A stretch of 6,409 bases of DNA from MED-G116 sp038147495 (lineage in GTDB: Bacteria > Pseudomonadota > Alphaproteobacteria > Puniceispirillales > Puniceispirillaceae): positions 1 to 6,409 of the forward strand of contig JAYQTT010000001.1 in NCBI GenBank assembly GCA_038147495.1. The letters run 5' to 3'. Positions within the stretch are counted from its first letter, which is position 1, and the number at the start of each line of letters is the position of its first letter. Shown here one piece after another: positions 1-6,372 of the stretch. A program made the translations under genes and the position numbers. Under the pieces are notes generated by a model. The model saw only the letters and a list, made by a program, of their open reading frames with translations. It was not told the DNA's origin and ran no database searches.

Positions 1-994
1 TCGAAATGGCTGCTGACGCCAAGACCGTCACAAGATGGGCAGGCACCAAAGGGATTATTGAAAGAAAACAGGCGTGGCTCAATTTCATCGATCGTGAAAC
101 CGGATTCCGGACACGCAAAATTGGCTGAAAACACGACCCGCTTGCCATCATCGGCATTATCGGCAAAGGCCAGACCATCAGTCAGAGACAGGGCGGTTTC
201 CAGGCTGTCCGCAAGGCGTGGAGCCAATTCATCCAGATCACCTTTGATCACCAGCCGATCAACGACAATTTCAATGTCATGCTTGCGCTTTTATCAAGCT
301 CAGGCGTTGCATCGAGGTCATACATTTCACCATCGATGCGGACCCGGCTGAACCCCTTGCGATGGAATTCTGCCAGCTCCTTGCGATATTCGCCTTTGCG
401 CCCACGCACAATCGGCGCCAGCAGATAAATTCGCGTGCCGGTCTCCATTGCCAGCAAAATATCTACCATCTGGCTGACCGTCTGGCTGCGGATCGGCAGG
501 CCGGTGGCAGGAGAATAGGGAATGCCAACCCGCGCCCACAACAGACGCATATAGTCGTAAATCTCTGTCACTGTGCCAACGGTTGAACGGGGGTTGCGTG
601 ACGTGGTCTTTTGTTCAATGGAAATGGCCGGTGACAAACCTTCAATCAGATCGACATCCGGCTTTTGCATCATCTCAAGGAATTGGCGTGCATAGGCGGA
701 AAGGGACTCGACATAGCGCCGCTGCCCCTCGGCATAAATTGTGTCAAAGGCAAGGGACGATTTGCCTGACCCGGAAAGCCCCGTCAGAACCACAAGCCGG
801 TCGCGTGGCAAATCAATATTAACGTCACACAGATTGTGCTCACGCGCGCCACGAATCGAGATGACCCGTGGCTCTGTGCTGACATCACGCTTGTCCTGAG
901 CTGGCGGATGGATTGCTGATATGTTCATGGCATCAACGGCTGAGCGACCGGAATTGCCGCCCGCAGGGGCCGTTTTCTTTGTTTCGTTTGGCAT
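1..994 (-). CDS. uvrA: UvrA, excinuclease ABC subunit A, N-terminal part, with an apparent -1 frameshift
   Basis: UvrA is the ABC-type ATPase that finds bulky DNA lesions and loads UvrB in nucleotide excision repair, in the cytoplasm on DNA. Seen here: a variable N-terminal extension of about 43 residues, then R-G-A-R-E-H-N-L, Walker A GLSGSGKS at residues 72-79, the AEGQRRYVESLSAYARQF block, the Q-loop region SIEQKT and TVSQMVD. The frame is intact from the ATG at 992-994 down to D-K at residue 235. It then runs into a stop near 248. Skipping one base at the A-run 289-292 restores an open UvrA frame to position 1, including R-K-H-D-I-E-I-V-V-D-R-L, F-A-C-P-E-S-G-F and F-S-F-N-N-P-F-G-A-C-P-S-C-D-G-L-G. 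That second part is the first zinc module, with three of the usual four cysteines. The signature, second ATPase and C-terminal domains lie beyond the window. The start is uncertain: no ribosome site precedes 994, and a second ATG lies at 926-928. Identity is certain; whether the gene is broken is not. Confidence 0.95.
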
Positions 995-1000
995 GAGATG

Positions 1001-1006
1001 AGTATA
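1001..1006 (-). promoter_or_regulatory. Possible uvrA -10 element (leaderless start)
   Basis: On the minus strand a TATACT hexamer lies six bases before the uvrA ATG. A transcript starting the usual 6-7 bases downstream would begin at or next to the start codon. This agrees with the absence of a Shine-Dalgarno sequence there. No convincing -35 is seen at the expected distance (GGCGGC at 1024-1029). Inference only. Confidence 0.25.
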
Positions 1007-1074
1007 AACCGCCGCCTGTTTTGGCCGCCAGCGTTTTTACCACGGCACAGATAAAATGATCCTAAGGAATTACC

Positions 1075-1104
1075 TTGTCACATGTGTATTCGCGCGGGTA
1101 ATCT
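1075..1104 (+). promoter_or_regulatory. Probable ssb promoter
   Basis: TTGTCA (1075-1080) and TAATCT (1099-1104) are separated by 18 bases, a fair match to a housekeeping sigma promoter. Transcription would start near 1111 and give an ssb leader of about 80 bases. The 8-base palindrome CACATGTG (1079-1086) overlaps the end of the -35 and could be a protein site. No GTTC-N7-GTTC alphaproteobacterial LexA box is visible in the 995-1189 gap. Confidence 0.4.
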
Positions 1105-1149
1105 AAAGGGCTTCATTTATTTTTTTACCAACAATAACCACATTTTTAG

Positions 1150-1163
1150 CCCTCATACGAGGG
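1150..1163 (+). other. Small GC-rich hairpin in the ssb leader
   Basis: CCCTC (1150-1154) and GAGGG (1159-1163) form a perfect 5-bp stem around the loop ATAC. It sits ten bases upstream of the ssb ribosome binding site AAGGAG (1174-1179). It has no T-run after it, so it is not a terminator. It may stabilise the leader or mark an operator half-site pair; either role is conjecture. Confidence 0.3.
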
Positions 1164-1189
1164 ACATTTGATCAAGGAGATACCGCATA

Positions 1190-1684
1190 ATGGCCGGCAG
1201 CGTTAATAAAGTTATCTTGGTGGGAAATTTGGGACGTGATCCCGAGGTTCGCTCAACCCAGGATGGCGCCAAAATCGTCAATCTTTCCATTGCCACTTCT
1301 GAGCGCTGGAAAGATCGCAACACCGGTGAGCCGCGCGAAAAAACCGAATGGCACAGGGTCGTCATTTTCAATGAAAATCTTGGCCGCGTTGCCGAACAAT
1401 ATCTGCGCAAAGGATCCAATGTTTACATTGAAGGTCAATTGCAGACCCGGAAATGGACTGACCAACAGGGTGTTGAGAAATATACCACCGAAGTTGTTCT
1501 GCAGCGGTATCGCGGTGAATTGACCTTGTTGGGAAGCCGCGGGGAAGGTGGCTTTTCCGGTGGTGAATCGGCCGGCAATTACGGCGGCGGCGATGCTCAA
1601 GGCTTTGGCGGCAGCAGCGCGCCAGCAGCCAGCCCGCCACCAATGCGTGACAGCAATGATCTGGATGACGATATTCCGTTTTAA
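1190..1684 (+). CDS. ssb: Single-stranded DNA-binding protein SSB
   Basis: SSB coats single-stranded DNA in replication, recombination and repair, normally as a homotetramer, and recruits partner proteins through its C-terminal tip. The 164 residues are typical of the family. The OB-fold spans roughly residues 1-112 (N-K-V-I-L-V-G-N-L-G-R-D-P-E near the start). Its DNA-stacking aromatics W40, W54, F60 and W89 fall at or within one residue of the E. coli positions. H55, important for tetramer stability in E. coli, is also present. Residues 115-150 are a disordered Gly/Ser/Ala/Pro linker. The end D-L-D-D-D-I-P-F is the classic partner-binding tip, so the protein is full length. The ATG at 1190 is supported by AAGGAG at 1174-1179. 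The gene is divergent from uvrA, as in many proteobacteria, and is probably monocistronic because a strong terminator follows. Confidence 0.98.
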   Translation: MAGSVNKVILVGNLGRDPEVRSTQDGAKIVNLSIATSERWKDRNTGEPREKTEWHRVVIFNENLGRVAEQYLRKGSNVYIEGQLQTRKWTDQQGVEKYTTEVVLQRYRGELTLLGSRGEGGFSGGESAGNYGGGDAQGFGGSSAPAASPPPMRDSNDLDDDIPF

Positions 1685-1711
1685 ATCAATATTATAAAAA
1701 GCAAACCTGAT

Positions 1712-1747
1712 GTGGGCTATGATGTTCTGTCATAGCCCACTTTTTTT
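1712..1747 (+). terminator. Intrinsic terminator of ssb
   Basis: A perfect 11-bp stem, GTGGGCTATGA (1712-1722) with TCATAGCCCAC (1730-1740), encloses a 7-base loop and is followed directly by seven T residues (1741-1747). It begins 28 bases after the ssb stop codon. It should separate ssb transcription from gyrA. Confidence 0.95.
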
Positions 1748-1767
1748 CATGAAAATGTAACTATATT

Positions 1768-1797
1768 TTGTGGTCTGGCCCGGATCCGTGGTATACA
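1768..1797 (+). promoter_or_regulatory. Possible gyrA promoter
   Basis: TTGTGG (1768-1773) and TATACA (1792-1797), spaced by 18 bases, resemble a housekeeping promoter. They lie between the ssb terminator and gyrA, where a promoter is required. The palindrome CGGATCCG (1781-1788) lies in the spacer. The leader would be about 40 bases. The -10 is good and the -35 is weak. Confidence 0.4.
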
Positions 1798-1843
1798 TAT
1801 GGTGTTTAGGATGCGTATGCACCGTCATTGATACGAGACCATA

Positions 1844-4531
1844 TTGACCGAGACGAAACCACCTGAAGCTGGCGCCCCCGCGCCGACCATCTCCATCGCA
1901 GAGGAGATGCGCAAGTCCTATCTCGATTATGCGATGAGCGTGATCGTGTCGCGGGCTCTTCCAGATGTCCGTGACGGCTTGAAGCCAGTTCACCGCCGCA
2001 TCCTTTATGCGATGATGGAAGGCAATTACGACTGGTCCAAGCCGCCTCGCAAATCAGCGCGCATCGTTGGTGATGTGATGGGTAACTATCACCCGCATGG
2101 TGACAGTTCCATCTATGAAGCGATGGTGCGGATGGCGCAAGATTTCTCGATGCGCCTGCCGCTGGTCGATGGTCAGGGTAATTTCGGGTCGGTTGATGGT
2201 GATCCGGCGGCAGCCATGCGCTATACCGAGTCACGGCTTGCAAGAGCGGCGGAGAGCCTGCTTCGCGACATTGACAAAGACACAGTCGAATTTACCCAGA
2301 ACTATGACGAAACGCAGCTTGAACCAACGGTTTTGCCAGCTGAATATCCCAACCTTCTGGTAAATGGTGCCAACGGGATTGCCGTTGGTATGGCAACCAA
2401 CATCCCGCCGCATAATCCCGGCGAAGTGATTGCCGCCTGCGAAGCCTATATCAACAACCCTGAGATCAGCACCGAAGAATTGATCGAGATCGTTCCCGGC
2501 CCTGATTTTCCGACGGGTGCGCTGATCATGGGTCGCCACGGTATCCGCGAGGCCTACGCGACTGGTCGCGGGTCAATTATCATGCGGGCCCGGGCTGAAG
2601 TTCAGCTTGGTGCACGTGATCGTGAGCAGATCATCATTCACGAAATCCCCTATCAGGTGAACAAGGCGCAGTTGCTTGAGCGGATCGGTGAAATGGTTCG
2701 TGACAAGGTGATTGAGGGCATTTCCGACATCCGCGATGAGTCCGATCGCAAAGGTATGCGGATCGTCATTGAAATCAAGCGTGATGCCGCTGGCGATGTG
2801 GTGTTGAACCAGCTTTATCGCCATTCCCGCCTGCAGACCAGCTTCCCGGTCAATATGCTGGCGATGAATGGCGGCCGGCCGATCCAGATGGGCCTGAAGG
2901 ACGTGATCTCGGCCTTCTGTGAGTTCCGCAAGGATGTGGTAACGCGGCGCACGATATATTTGCTTGGCAAGGCACGTGACCGGGCACATGTGCTGGCTGG
3001 TTTGATGGTTGCGTTGGCTTCGATTGATGAGATCATTGAACTGATCAAGAAGGCACCAGACACCGAAACCGCGAGAAATGAGCTTTGTAGCCGTGAATGG
3101 CCCGCGCGCGATGTTGCCGCATTTATCAGCCTGATTGATGATCCAGGGCATGAGGTTATTGATGGCAAGTACCGCTTGTCAGAAACCCAGGCCCGCGCAA
3201 TCCTTGATTTGCGCTTGCAGCGTCTGACCGGCATGGAACGTGATAAGCTGGCCGAGGAAACAAAGGAGTTGGCTGAAAAGATTGCTGACTATCTGGATAT
3301 TCTCGGATCGGCAACGCGAGTCGATCAAGTTGTGCTGTCCGAACTTGCCGCCGCCCGTGAGCGTCTTGACGATCCGCGCAGGACGGAAATTTCGGATCAG
3401 CTGGCCGATCAGGATGATGAAGATCTGATCCAGCAGGAAGACATGGTAGTGACGGTCAGCCATCGCGGCTACATCAAGCGCGTGCCTTTGTCCGTCTATC
3501 GGGCGCAGCGTCGTGGCGGTAAAGGGCGTGCCGGCATGAAAACGCGTGATGAGGATTTTGTCACCCAGCTGTTTGTCGCCAATACGCACACGCCAATCCT
3601 GTTCTTCACCTCAAGAGGCATGGTTTACCAGCTGAAATGCTACAAGCTGCCCGAGGCGGCCCCGCAAGCGCTTGGCAAGGCGATGGTGAATATTTTGCCA
3701 ATCGAGATTGATGAGACCATCAACGCCATCATGCCGATGCCTGAGGATGAATCCAGCTGGGGTAATCTCAATGTACTGTTCAGCACAGCATCAGGTAATG
3801 TTCGGCGCAACAATTTGAGTGATTTCACCAACATCAAGCGGAATGGCAAAATCGCAATGAAGCTTGGAGAAGGGGATGAGCTGGTTGGCGTACACACGTG
3901 TAATGAGGATGACGATGTTCTCATGGCCACACGCAACGGTAAGGCAATCAGGTTCGCAGCTGGCGCCGTCCGGGTTTTCCGTGGTCGTGACAGCACCGGC
4001 GTACGCGGCATAAAGCTGCTTGGCGATGACCGTGTGGTCTCGATGTCGGTGATTTCTGATCCAGAGGCCGAATTCATTCTCTCAATCACCGAAAATGGCT
4101 ATGGCAAGCGCACACCTGTAAGCGATTACCGCGTTACCGGTCGTGGTGGTCAGGGCGTTGCCAATATTGAGATATCACAGCGCAATGGCAAGGTCATGGC
4201 GAGTTTTGCCGTGCTTGAACAGGACGAGCTGATGCTGATGACCAATCAGGGCAAGGTTATCCGAATCAGGGTGCATGGCGGCGAGGGGGACTCCATCCGC
4301 ATCGCCAGCCGCAAGACCCTTGGCGTTCGTTTGTTTGATGTGGCAGACAATGACGATGAAAAAGTCGTTTCCGCCAGCATTGTCTCCGAGTCGAGCGATG
4401 ATGAGGGCGATGATGAGGGCGGTGATGGAGCTGATGCCACCGCCATTGAAGGCACACCCGATGGGACCGCAAGCGATAATGCGGTTGAACAAGCGGCCGG
4501 TGATGACGCAGCCGATGAAGGCGAGGCGTGA
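1844..4531 (+). CDS. gyrA: DNA gyrase subunit A
   Basis: GyrA is the DNA cleavage and rejoining subunit of the A2B2 gyrase, which introduces negative supercoils using ATP hydrolysed by GyrB. The 895-residue protein is of usual length. Residues 25-50 (S-Y-L-D-Y-A-M-S-V-I-V onward) open the breakage-reunion domain. The active-site tyrosine is Y127 in A-A-M-R-Y-T-E (E. coli Y122). The quinolone region H-P-H-G-D-S-S-I-Y-E has S88 for E. coli S83 and E92 for D87. The GyrA-box QRRGGKG is at residues 555-561, marking true gyrase rather than ParC. The DNA-wrapping pinwheel runs to about residue 845, then an acidic Asp/Glu-rich tail of about 45 residues, as also seen in E. coli. The start is TTG at 1844: an in-frame stop lies at 1829-1831 and no ATG or GTG comes between. 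Only a weak GAGA precedes it. Its TGA overlaps the coaD ATG. Confidence 0.98.
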   Translation: MTETKPPEAGAPAPTISIAEEMRKSYLDYAMSVIVSRALPDVRDGLKPVHRRILYAMMEGNYDWSKPPRKSARIVGDVMGNYHPHGDSSIYEAMVRMAQDFSMRLPLVDGQGNFGSVDGDPAAAMRYTESRLARAAESLLRDIDKDTVEFTQNYDETQLEPTVLPAEYPNLLVNGANGIAVGMATNIPPHNPGEVIAACEAYINNPEISTEELIEIVPGPDFPTGALIMGRHGIREAYATGRGSIIMRARAEVQLGARDREQIIIHEIPYQVNKAQLLERIGEMVRDKVIEGISDIRDESDRKGMRIVIEIKRDAAGDVVLNQLYRHSRLQTSFPVNMLAMNGGRPIQMGLKDVISAFCEFRKDVVTRRTIYLLGKARDRAHVLAGLMVALASIDEIIELIKKAPDTETARNELCSREWPARDVAAFISLIDDPGHEVIDGKYRLSETQARAILDLRLQRLTGMERDKLAEETKELAEKIADYLDILGSATRVDQVVLSELAAARERLDDPRRTEISDQLADQDDEDLIQQEDMVVTVSHRGYIKRVPLSVYRAQRRGGKGRAGMKTRDEDFVTQLFVANTHTPILFFTSRGMVYQLKCYKLPEAAPQALGKAMVNILPIEIDETINAIMPMPEDESSWGNLNVLFSTASGNVRRNNLSDFTNIKRNGKIAMKLGEGDELVGVHTCNEDDDVLMATRNGKAIRFAAGAVRVFRGRDSTGVRGIKLLGDDRVVSMSVISDPEAEFILSITENGYGKRTPVSDYRVTGRGGQGVANIEISQRNGKVMASFAVLEQDELMLMTNQGKVIRIRVHGGEGDSIRIASRKTLGVRLFDVADNDDEKVVSASIVSESSDDEGDDEGGDGADATAIEGTPDGTASDNAVEQAAGDDAADEGEA
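4395..4418 (+). repeat. Two tandem 12-bp units in the gyrA acidic tail
   Basis: GCGATGATGAGG occurs twice in direct succession (4395-4406, 4407-4418) and encodes the repeated Asp-Asp-Glu-Gly of the C-terminal tail. It is a length-variable low-complexity stretch inside gyrA, with no sign of mobile-element origin. Confidence 0.8.
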
Positions 4532-5037
4532 TGTCAAAGCGCATCATCATCTATCCCGGCACTTTTGACCCGCTGACATATGGTCATCTGGATATCATCC
4601 AGCGGGCAACGCGTCTTGGTGATGAGTTAATCGTTGCGATCGCGGAAAACGCCGGCAAGGGCCCATTTCTCGATGTTCAGGAACGTGTCGATTTGACCCG
4701 TGCGGAAACGCAGACATTGATGGACAGTGGCAAGGTTGATGTCCCCATCAGGGTAAAAAGCTTCTCGTCACTGTTGACCGATTTTGCATCTGAAGAAAAT
4801 GCATCAATCATTGTGCGGGGCTTGCGCGCCGTATCCGACTTTGAAATCGAATTTCAAATGGCCAGTATAAACAAAAGGTTACACGGCGAACTTGAGACAG
4901 TGTTTCTGATGGCGGCAGAGCAGCAGCATTTTGTGGCTTCCCGCTTCGTCAAGGAAGTCGCACGGTATGGCGGTGACATTTCAAGCCTCGTTCCGGAGCG
5001 CGTTGCCGAGGTGATGCGCGCCAGACGCAGTGAATAG
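4531..5037 (+). CDS. coaD: Phosphopantetheine adenylyltransferase (PPAT)
   Basis: CoaD transfers AMP from ATP to 4'-phosphopantetheine to give dephospho-CoA, the penultimate step of coenzyme A synthesis, in the cytosol. The 168 residues match the family length. Seen: Y-P-G-T-F-D-P at residues 8-14; the nucleotidyltransferase T/HxGH motif T16-Y-G-H19; K43 in the substrate loop; R-G-L-R at 96-99; F-E-I-E-F-Q-M near 104-110; and V-A-S-R-F-V-K-E at 135-142, the counterpart of the ISSxxVKE ATP-binding motif. I chose the ATG at 4531, which overlaps the gyrA stop in TGATG and leaves the expected M-S-K-R-I-I-I-Y start. A GTG one codon upstream (4528) is possible but less likely. GAGG at 4523-4526, inside gyrA, is a usable ribosome site. 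Translation is probably coupled to gyrA, with no separate promoter visible. Confidence 0.97.
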   Translation: MSKRIIIYPGTFDPLTYGHLDIIQRATRLGDELIVAIAENAGKGPFLDVQERVDLTRAETQTLMDSGKVDVPIRVKSFSSLLTDFASEENASIIVRGLRAVSDFEIEFQMASINKRLHGELETVFLMAAEQQHFVASRFVKEVARYGGDISSLVPERVAEVMRARRSE

Positions 5038-5068
5038 CAACACCGGAAAACACGGATTAAATAACGTA

Positions 5069-5105
5069 AAACCCACGCCTCAAAACACTCTTTGGTTGAG
5101 GGTTT
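5069..5105. terminator. Weak two-way terminator between converging genes
   Basis: The 74-base gap between the coaD stop and the converging minus-strand gene holds an imperfect inverted repeat. CCTCAA (5078-5083) pairs with TTGAGG (5096-5101), or AAACCC (5069-5074) with GGGTTT (5100-5105). Short T-rich tracts lie on the exit side for both strands. Position between two gene ends supports a shared terminator, but the stem is imperfect and the U-tracts are interrupted. Confidence 0.4.
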
Positions 5106-5111
5106 ATAAAA

Positions 5112-5735
5112 TCAGGCGTCAGGGTAAATCCATGTTTCCGAGAAATACAAAAACGCCGTAGACAGCGACAAGCCAGCCTGATTGCGTGTCACTGGCTTTC
5201 CCGCAAGACGCCGGCCATTGACCTCGACAAAAGCTGATTTGGCGTCAACCAGAAGGCTGTACATAATCCTCTCACCAGCGGCGGTGAGTTCGGGAGGCAA
5301 CTCCAATGCTGTCGGCTTGCCCAAACTCTCCCAGACAAGCTTGATCTCAAGGCCGCCGCCAGTCACCGTCTCGCTATAGAAATCGCCGCATGGATCGCCA
5401 GCACTGACCACATTATCGATTGGCAGATGTGATGCCGCCGTATAGGCAGGCGCCCCGCCAAAGGTGGCAAGCTTTTCAATAAAGCCGGACTTGATATAAT
5501 CACGCAGAGCATCATTGTCCGTCATAATGACGTTACAGCAATCTGGCATGCCCGCCGCTCTCATTGGATTTTCATACAGCAACAGAATGTTCCCCGGACC
5601 AACTGGCGACCAGACTATGCGGAAAAACAGCATCAGAACCGACCAATCACCCTCGGGGTCGGTTTTGAGAAGCATGCCGGGATTTTCCCCAGTCCAATCG
5701 ACAGCACCCGGCCTTACATTTGGTTTAATTGGCAT
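5112..5735 (-). CDS. Unrecognised protein, downstream member of a tandem paralog pair
   Basis: I do not recognise this 207-residue protein. It has no signal peptide or membrane span, so it is probably cytosolic, and it seems rich in beta-strand-like segments. Notable blocks: W-T-G-E-N-P-G at residues 14-20, L-F-F-R-I-V-W-S-P at 36-44, a T-D-N stretch in the middle, F-Y-S-E-T-V-T, and the C-terminal S-T-A-F-L-Y-F-S-E-T-W. All but local changes are shared with the gene just upstream (5752-6372). The ATG at 5733-5735 has a good ribosome site, AAGGAAA (minus strand, 5741-5747). The upstream gene's stop is only 16 bases away, so the two are probably one transcript. Several cysteines (near D-C-C-N and D-P-C-G-D) are absent from the sister protein, so they are not a shared metal site. 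No catalytic motif is visible. The gene is certain as a coding region from its conservation with the paralog; its function is unknown. Confidence 0.85.
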   Translation of the reverse strand: MPIKPNVRPGAVDWTGENPGMLLKTDPEGDWSVLMLFFRIVWSPVGPGNILLLYENPMRAAGMPDCCNVIMTDNDALRDYIKSGFIEKLATFGGAPAYTAASHLPIDNVVSAGDPCGDFYSETVTGGGLEIKLVWESLGKPTALELPPELTAAGERIMYSLLVDAKSAFVEVNGRRLAGKPVTRNQAGLSLSTAFLYFSETWIYPDA

Positions 5736-5751
5736 GATAATTTCCTTGCAG

Positions 5752-6372
5752 TCAGGCCGGGTTTACCCATGTTTCCGAAAGAGCCAGAAAAGCCGTGCTC
5801 ATTGTCCGACCAAAAAATTGCCGATCAACAACCTGTCCGGGTAACGCCATGCCGTTTATCGTGATGTGCGCGTCTCGCGCCTCCAGAAACACCGCATACA
5901 TATCATGTTGCTTGGTGGCGGATGCATCAGGCCCAACCTCAATTGCCATTGGCGGCTGCAAATCTTTCCACGTCATCTGCACCTGCAAATCACCTGCGGT
6001 CAAAGTTTCACTGTAGGTTTGCGGCATGTTCCGATTGTCCTGTTGGCTGTCCGTCACATCGAACCAGCTCATCGCCGAAACGCCCGCCTTGCCCACAAAG
6101 GTTGGAAATTTTGATGCAAAATTCTCGACCAGATATTCCATCATCGGCCGATTGTCAGTCAGGCAAAGATTTGGCGCGTCCGGATAGCCAGAAGCAGAGT
6201 CCGGCGCGCCGAGGATAACCGCACCAACACCGCGCCCGTGGGGTGACAGAACAATGCGAAAAAACAGCGCCACAACGGAATAGTCAGCTTGCGGGTCAGC
6301 TTTCAGATAAATGCCGGGATTTTCCCCGGACCACTCAACCGTTCCTGGATTTACCGGTGTCCTCTGCGTTAT
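5752..6372 (-). CDS. Unrecognised protein, upstream member of the tandem paralog pair, start codon ATA or lost
   Basis: This is a sister of the 5112-5735 product with unknown function. Shared blocks include W-S-G-E-N-P-G, L-F-F-R-I-V-L-S-P, L-T-D-N, T-Y-S-E-T-L-T and S-T-A-F-L-A-L-S-E-T-W. No signal peptide or membrane span is seen. The first canonical start in frame is GTG at 6271-6273, but homology continues upstream of it: in a hand alignment, 27 of residues 2-48 are identical to the paralog with no gap. The paralog's ATG aligns exactly with an ATA codon at 6370-6372, giving 206 residues against 207. An in-frame TGA stands at 6391-6393 and no ATG, GTG or TTG lies between. CAGGGTG (minus strand, 6384-6390) is a possible ribosome site 11 bases before ATA. 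So the start is a rare ATA, a mutated ATG, or a base error. A product starting at the GTG would lack a third of the conserved N-terminal block. I give the homology-based extent. Confidence 0.75.
   Translation of the reverse strand: MTQRTPVNPGTVEWSGENPGIYLKADPQADYSVVALFFRIVLSPHGRGVGAVILGAPDSASGYPDAPNLCLTDNRPMMEYLVENFASKFPTFVGKAGVSAMSWFDVTDSQQDNRNMPQTYSETLTAGDLQVQMTWKDLQPPMAIEVGPDASATKQHDMYAVFLEARDAHITINGMALPGQVVDRQFFGRTMSTAFLALSETWVNPA

Noticed and set aside
248..290. The short out-of-frame tail ending the unbroken uvrA frame as a genuine C-terminus
   Set aside because: The neighbouring frame encodes conserved UvrA without interruption to the window edge, so the tail is a frameshift product.
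1814..1835. Hairpin CGTAT / ATACG just before the gyrA start as a riboswitch or attenuator
   Set aside because: The stem is only 5 bp with a 12-base loop and no T-run. Such a repeat is expected by chance.
2573..3151. Long open frame (192 codons) antisense to gyrA, with similar ones elsewhere in gyrA and ssb
   Set aside because: It lies fully opposite conserved GyrA codons, has no ribosome site, and its composition reflects the codon bias of gyrA. No recognisable protein motif.
4395..4418. Tandem 12-bp units as a mobile or CRISPR-type repeat
   Set aside because: Only two copies, in frame, coding for the acidic GyrA tail; no spacers.
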